Origin: Halobacteriovorax sp. HLS
GTDB lineage: Bacteria > Bdellovibrionota > Bacteriovoracia > Bacteriovoracales > Bacteriovoracaceae
Assembly (NCBI RefSeq): GCF_004006665.1
Contig: NZ_QOCL01000001.1
Location: forward strand, 1 to 64,000
Length of the DNA: 64,000 nucleotides
Reading direction: 5' to 3'
Shown: positions 62,580 to 64,000 of the stretch, piece after piece
Position numbering within the stretch: the first letter of the stretch is position 1
How the letters are laid out: every line of letters begins with the position of its first letter
Program-made: the position numbers and the translations under genes
Notes under the pieces: generated by a model
Seen by the model: only the letters and a program-made list of their open reading frames with translations
Told to the model about the DNA's origin: nothing
Databases searched by the model: none

Positions 62580-63369
62580 TTTCTCAAAGTGGATTCAGAC
62601 AATGAAAATAAGCTGGTCACAGTTAACAGCTTATAGACTCAATTTCTTTTTGCAAGTAATTGGACCTTCTATTGTATTCTTCTTCATCAAGTATAATTTA
62701 TGGTCGTCCATTTATGCTGGAGATCAAGAACAACTCATTAGTGGATACAACTTCAAACAAATGATTACTTATCACTCATGGAACTTAATTGTTTCATTAA
62801 TTGCGGGAGGATATGCCTCTCATAATCTTGCTGAAGATATAAGATTAGGTCGAATATCGAGTTATCTCATCTATCCTTTTAACTTTTGGGAATTTCACAC
62901 CGCTTCATTCTTATCATTTCAATTACTGCAAACCTTTATATCATTTGTGACAATTGGTATGATTGCTCTAATAGGGATAATAGAGCTACCTTCATTTAGT
63001 TTCCTATTCCAAGGATATGTATTTTGTTTTATCGTAAGTCTCATGTGGTTTACACTCCAGTACCTAACAGGGATCCTATCCTTTTGGTTAGAAGAAACAT
63101 GGATTTTACGAGTTATTCTTCAAATTACAGCGGCATTTCTTTCTGGAGCAATTCTACCTCTAGAGTTGTACCCTAAGTGGTTCGTTGATATTTTAAACTA
63201 CACACCTTTTCCTTACTTGAGCTACTACCCTATTAAAGTTTTTACAGGGGAATTTTCACTATTTAGTTCGGCTCCATTAGTCATAATAGGCTGGATGGCA
63301 ATCTTTATATTAATAAATAAATTCATCTGGAATCGTGGAATGAAGCTTTATACTGCGGCAGGAATGTAA
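62572..63369 (+). CDS. ABC-2 exporter permease, first subunit
   Basis: 265 residues, six membrane helices, starting SKWIQTMKISWSQLTAYRLNFFL. The pattern NLAEDIRLGRISSYLIYPFNFW and GAILPLELYPKWFVDILNYTPFPYL is that of the ABC-2 permease family paired with two-permease exporters (COG4587 type). The stop overlaps the start of the second permease (TAATG). Confidence 0.9.
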   Translation: MNNFSKWIQTMKISWSQLTAYRLNFFLQVIGPSIVFFFIKYNLWSSIYAGDQEQLISGYNFKQMITYHSWNLIVSLIAGGYASHNLAEDIRLGRISSYLIYPFNFWEFHTASFLSFQLLQTFISFVTIGMIALIGIIELPSFSFLFQGYVFCFIVSLMWFTLQYLTGILSFWLEETWILRVILQITAAFLSGAILPLELYPKWFVDILNYTPFPYLSYYPIKVFTGEFSLFSSAPLVIIGWMAIFILINKFIWNRGMKLYTAAGM

Positions 63370-64000
63370 TGAAGACAATTTCTCATTATTTAAAAGTCTA
63401 TAGACTATTTGTTTCCACAAGCTTTTCCATGGCGACAAGCTTTAGACTTAATTTCTTTTTATTAATACTTATGGATTTGTTCTTTTACTTTTCAACATTA
63501 GCGACCGTCTCAATAATATATGACCACGTACAAACTATAGGGCCTTGGTCTAAAGAACAACTCATGTTCTTTACTTCATTCATGCTCTGTGTAGATCATC
63601 TACATATGACTTTATTGAGTGAAAGTTTCTGGGTCTTTTCCAGAGATTTAAAAATAGGTAATATCGATTTTGTCCTACTTAAGCCAATTAGTTCAATTTT
63701 TACTATTTTCTTTAGATACGTACGACCTTCTAGCCTGTGTAATATTTTTGTTATCTGGGCCTGTGTTATTTACTACGGTAGACAAATAGATTTAACGATA
63801 CTTGCCTGGATAGCACTGCCTCTTCTAGTCATACTTTCCTTTATACTTTTAGCTATACTAGAAATTATCATTTCAACTAGTATGTTTTGGATGACAGAAG
63901 GAATGGGGATAAATTTTTTAAGAATGCAAATGCAAAATCTAAGTCGTTGGCCTGACTTTATCTATTCTAAACTCTCTAGAAGAGTGCTTAAGTTTGCTAT
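63369..64000 (+). CDS. ABC-2 exporter permease, second subunit, cut by the window end
   Basis: ATG 63369 overlaps the previous stop. The frame is open for 210 codons to the window end. It begins MKTISHYLKVYRLFV and has several membrane helices, with DLKIGNIDFVLLKPISSIF resembling the equivalent loop of the first permease (LGRISSYLIYPF). This matches the second permease of the same exporter (COG3694 type). Some 50-60 residues are expected beyond the edge. Confidence 0.88.
   Translation, partial: MKTISHYLKVYRLFVSTSFSMATSFRLNFFLLILMDLFFYFSTLATVSIIYDHVQTIGPWSKEQLMFFTSFMLCVDHLHMTLLSESFWVFSRDLKIGNIDFVLLKPISSIFTIFFRYVRPSSLCNIFVIWACVIYYGRQIDLTILAWIALPLLVILSFILLAILEIIISTSMFWMTEGMGINFLRMQMQNLSRWPDFIYSKLSRRVLKFA

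Noticed and set aside
1-64000. Mobile elements, prophage, CRISPR arrays, restriction or defence systems, tRNA or rRNA genes
   Set aside because: No transposase, integrase, regularly spaced repeats, defence nucleases or RNA-gene signatures were seen; base composition looks even across the window.

Overview
This window is gene-dense, AT-rich chromosomal DNA (roughly one third G+C by eye) from a Gram-negative bacterium. The gene set fits a marine member of the Bdellovibrionota, most likely the Bacteriovoracales (Halobacteriovorax/Bacteriovorax type). This is an inference from several features: a Na+-translocating NADH:quinone reductase, menaquinone synthesis (menB), many short lipoproteins and secreted proteins of no known family, GYF/PilZ and FHA proteins with long coiled coils, a CFI-box C-terminal protein, and many sensor kinases and lone receivers. 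I see no rRNA, tRNA, CRISPR array, insertion sequence or prophage. No gap between genes exceeds 300 bases; the largest (about 205, 281, 267 and 202 bases) are described where they hold something.

Layout. 1-6575: start of a gene running off the left edge, a GYF/coiled-coil/PilZ protein, a methyltransferase-like gene and a 903-residue pure coiled-coil protein. 6711-12097: sucA-sucB-lpdA, the complete 2-oxoglutarate dehydrogenase complex. 12234-13492: apbE and nqrM, maturation factors for Na+-NQR. 13615-18130: PAS histidine kinase, a ChpT-like phosphotransferase candidate, an M48 protease, two YbjQ-family proteins and a secreted protein. 18284-20470: outer-membrane-like protein and a DEAD-box RNA helicase directly behind a terminator. 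20528-26322: nqrABCDEF. 26604-35309: YchJ-like protein, second histidine kinase, K+ channel/MATE/methyltransferase operon, and a DinG helicase with an exonuclease domain. 35408-43514: BolA and CGFS glutaredoxin, YebC, receiver, CFI-box protein, rhodanese lipoprotein, class IV aminotransferase (apparent AUA start), adenine deaminase and a thioesterase-like gene. 43553-50025: rpsD with a structured leader, RarD/nucleotidyltransferase/acyltransferase operon, and a secreted YiiX-like hydrolase. 50052-57604: several lipoproteins, D-Tyr-tRNA deacylase, FHA and FecR proteins, a PotA-like ATPase with a YbaK deacylase, and a receiver. 57744-64000: menB, secreted V8-like protease, acylphosphatase, ung, HtpX-like protease, and an ABC-2 exporter running off the right edge.

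How it works together. The TCA-cycle 2-oxoglutarate dehydrogenase supplies NADH. Na+-NQR, flavinylated by ApbE and assembled with NqrM, oxidises that NADH and pumps Na+, and MenB points to menaquinone as the quinone. BolA with monothiol glutaredoxin suggests iron-sulfur cluster handling. The two kinases, the ChpT-like protein and the two lone receivers could form a multistep phosphorelay.

The strongest unexplained signals are regulatory or small: an AUA-initiated aminotransferase, a Shine-Dalgarno-masking hairpin ahead of a lipoprotein gene, an operator plus 5'-hairpin at the protease gene, a structured rpsD leader, and a two-member family of tiny cysteine-paired lipoproteins. I did not find a clearly new multi-gene defence or mobile system.
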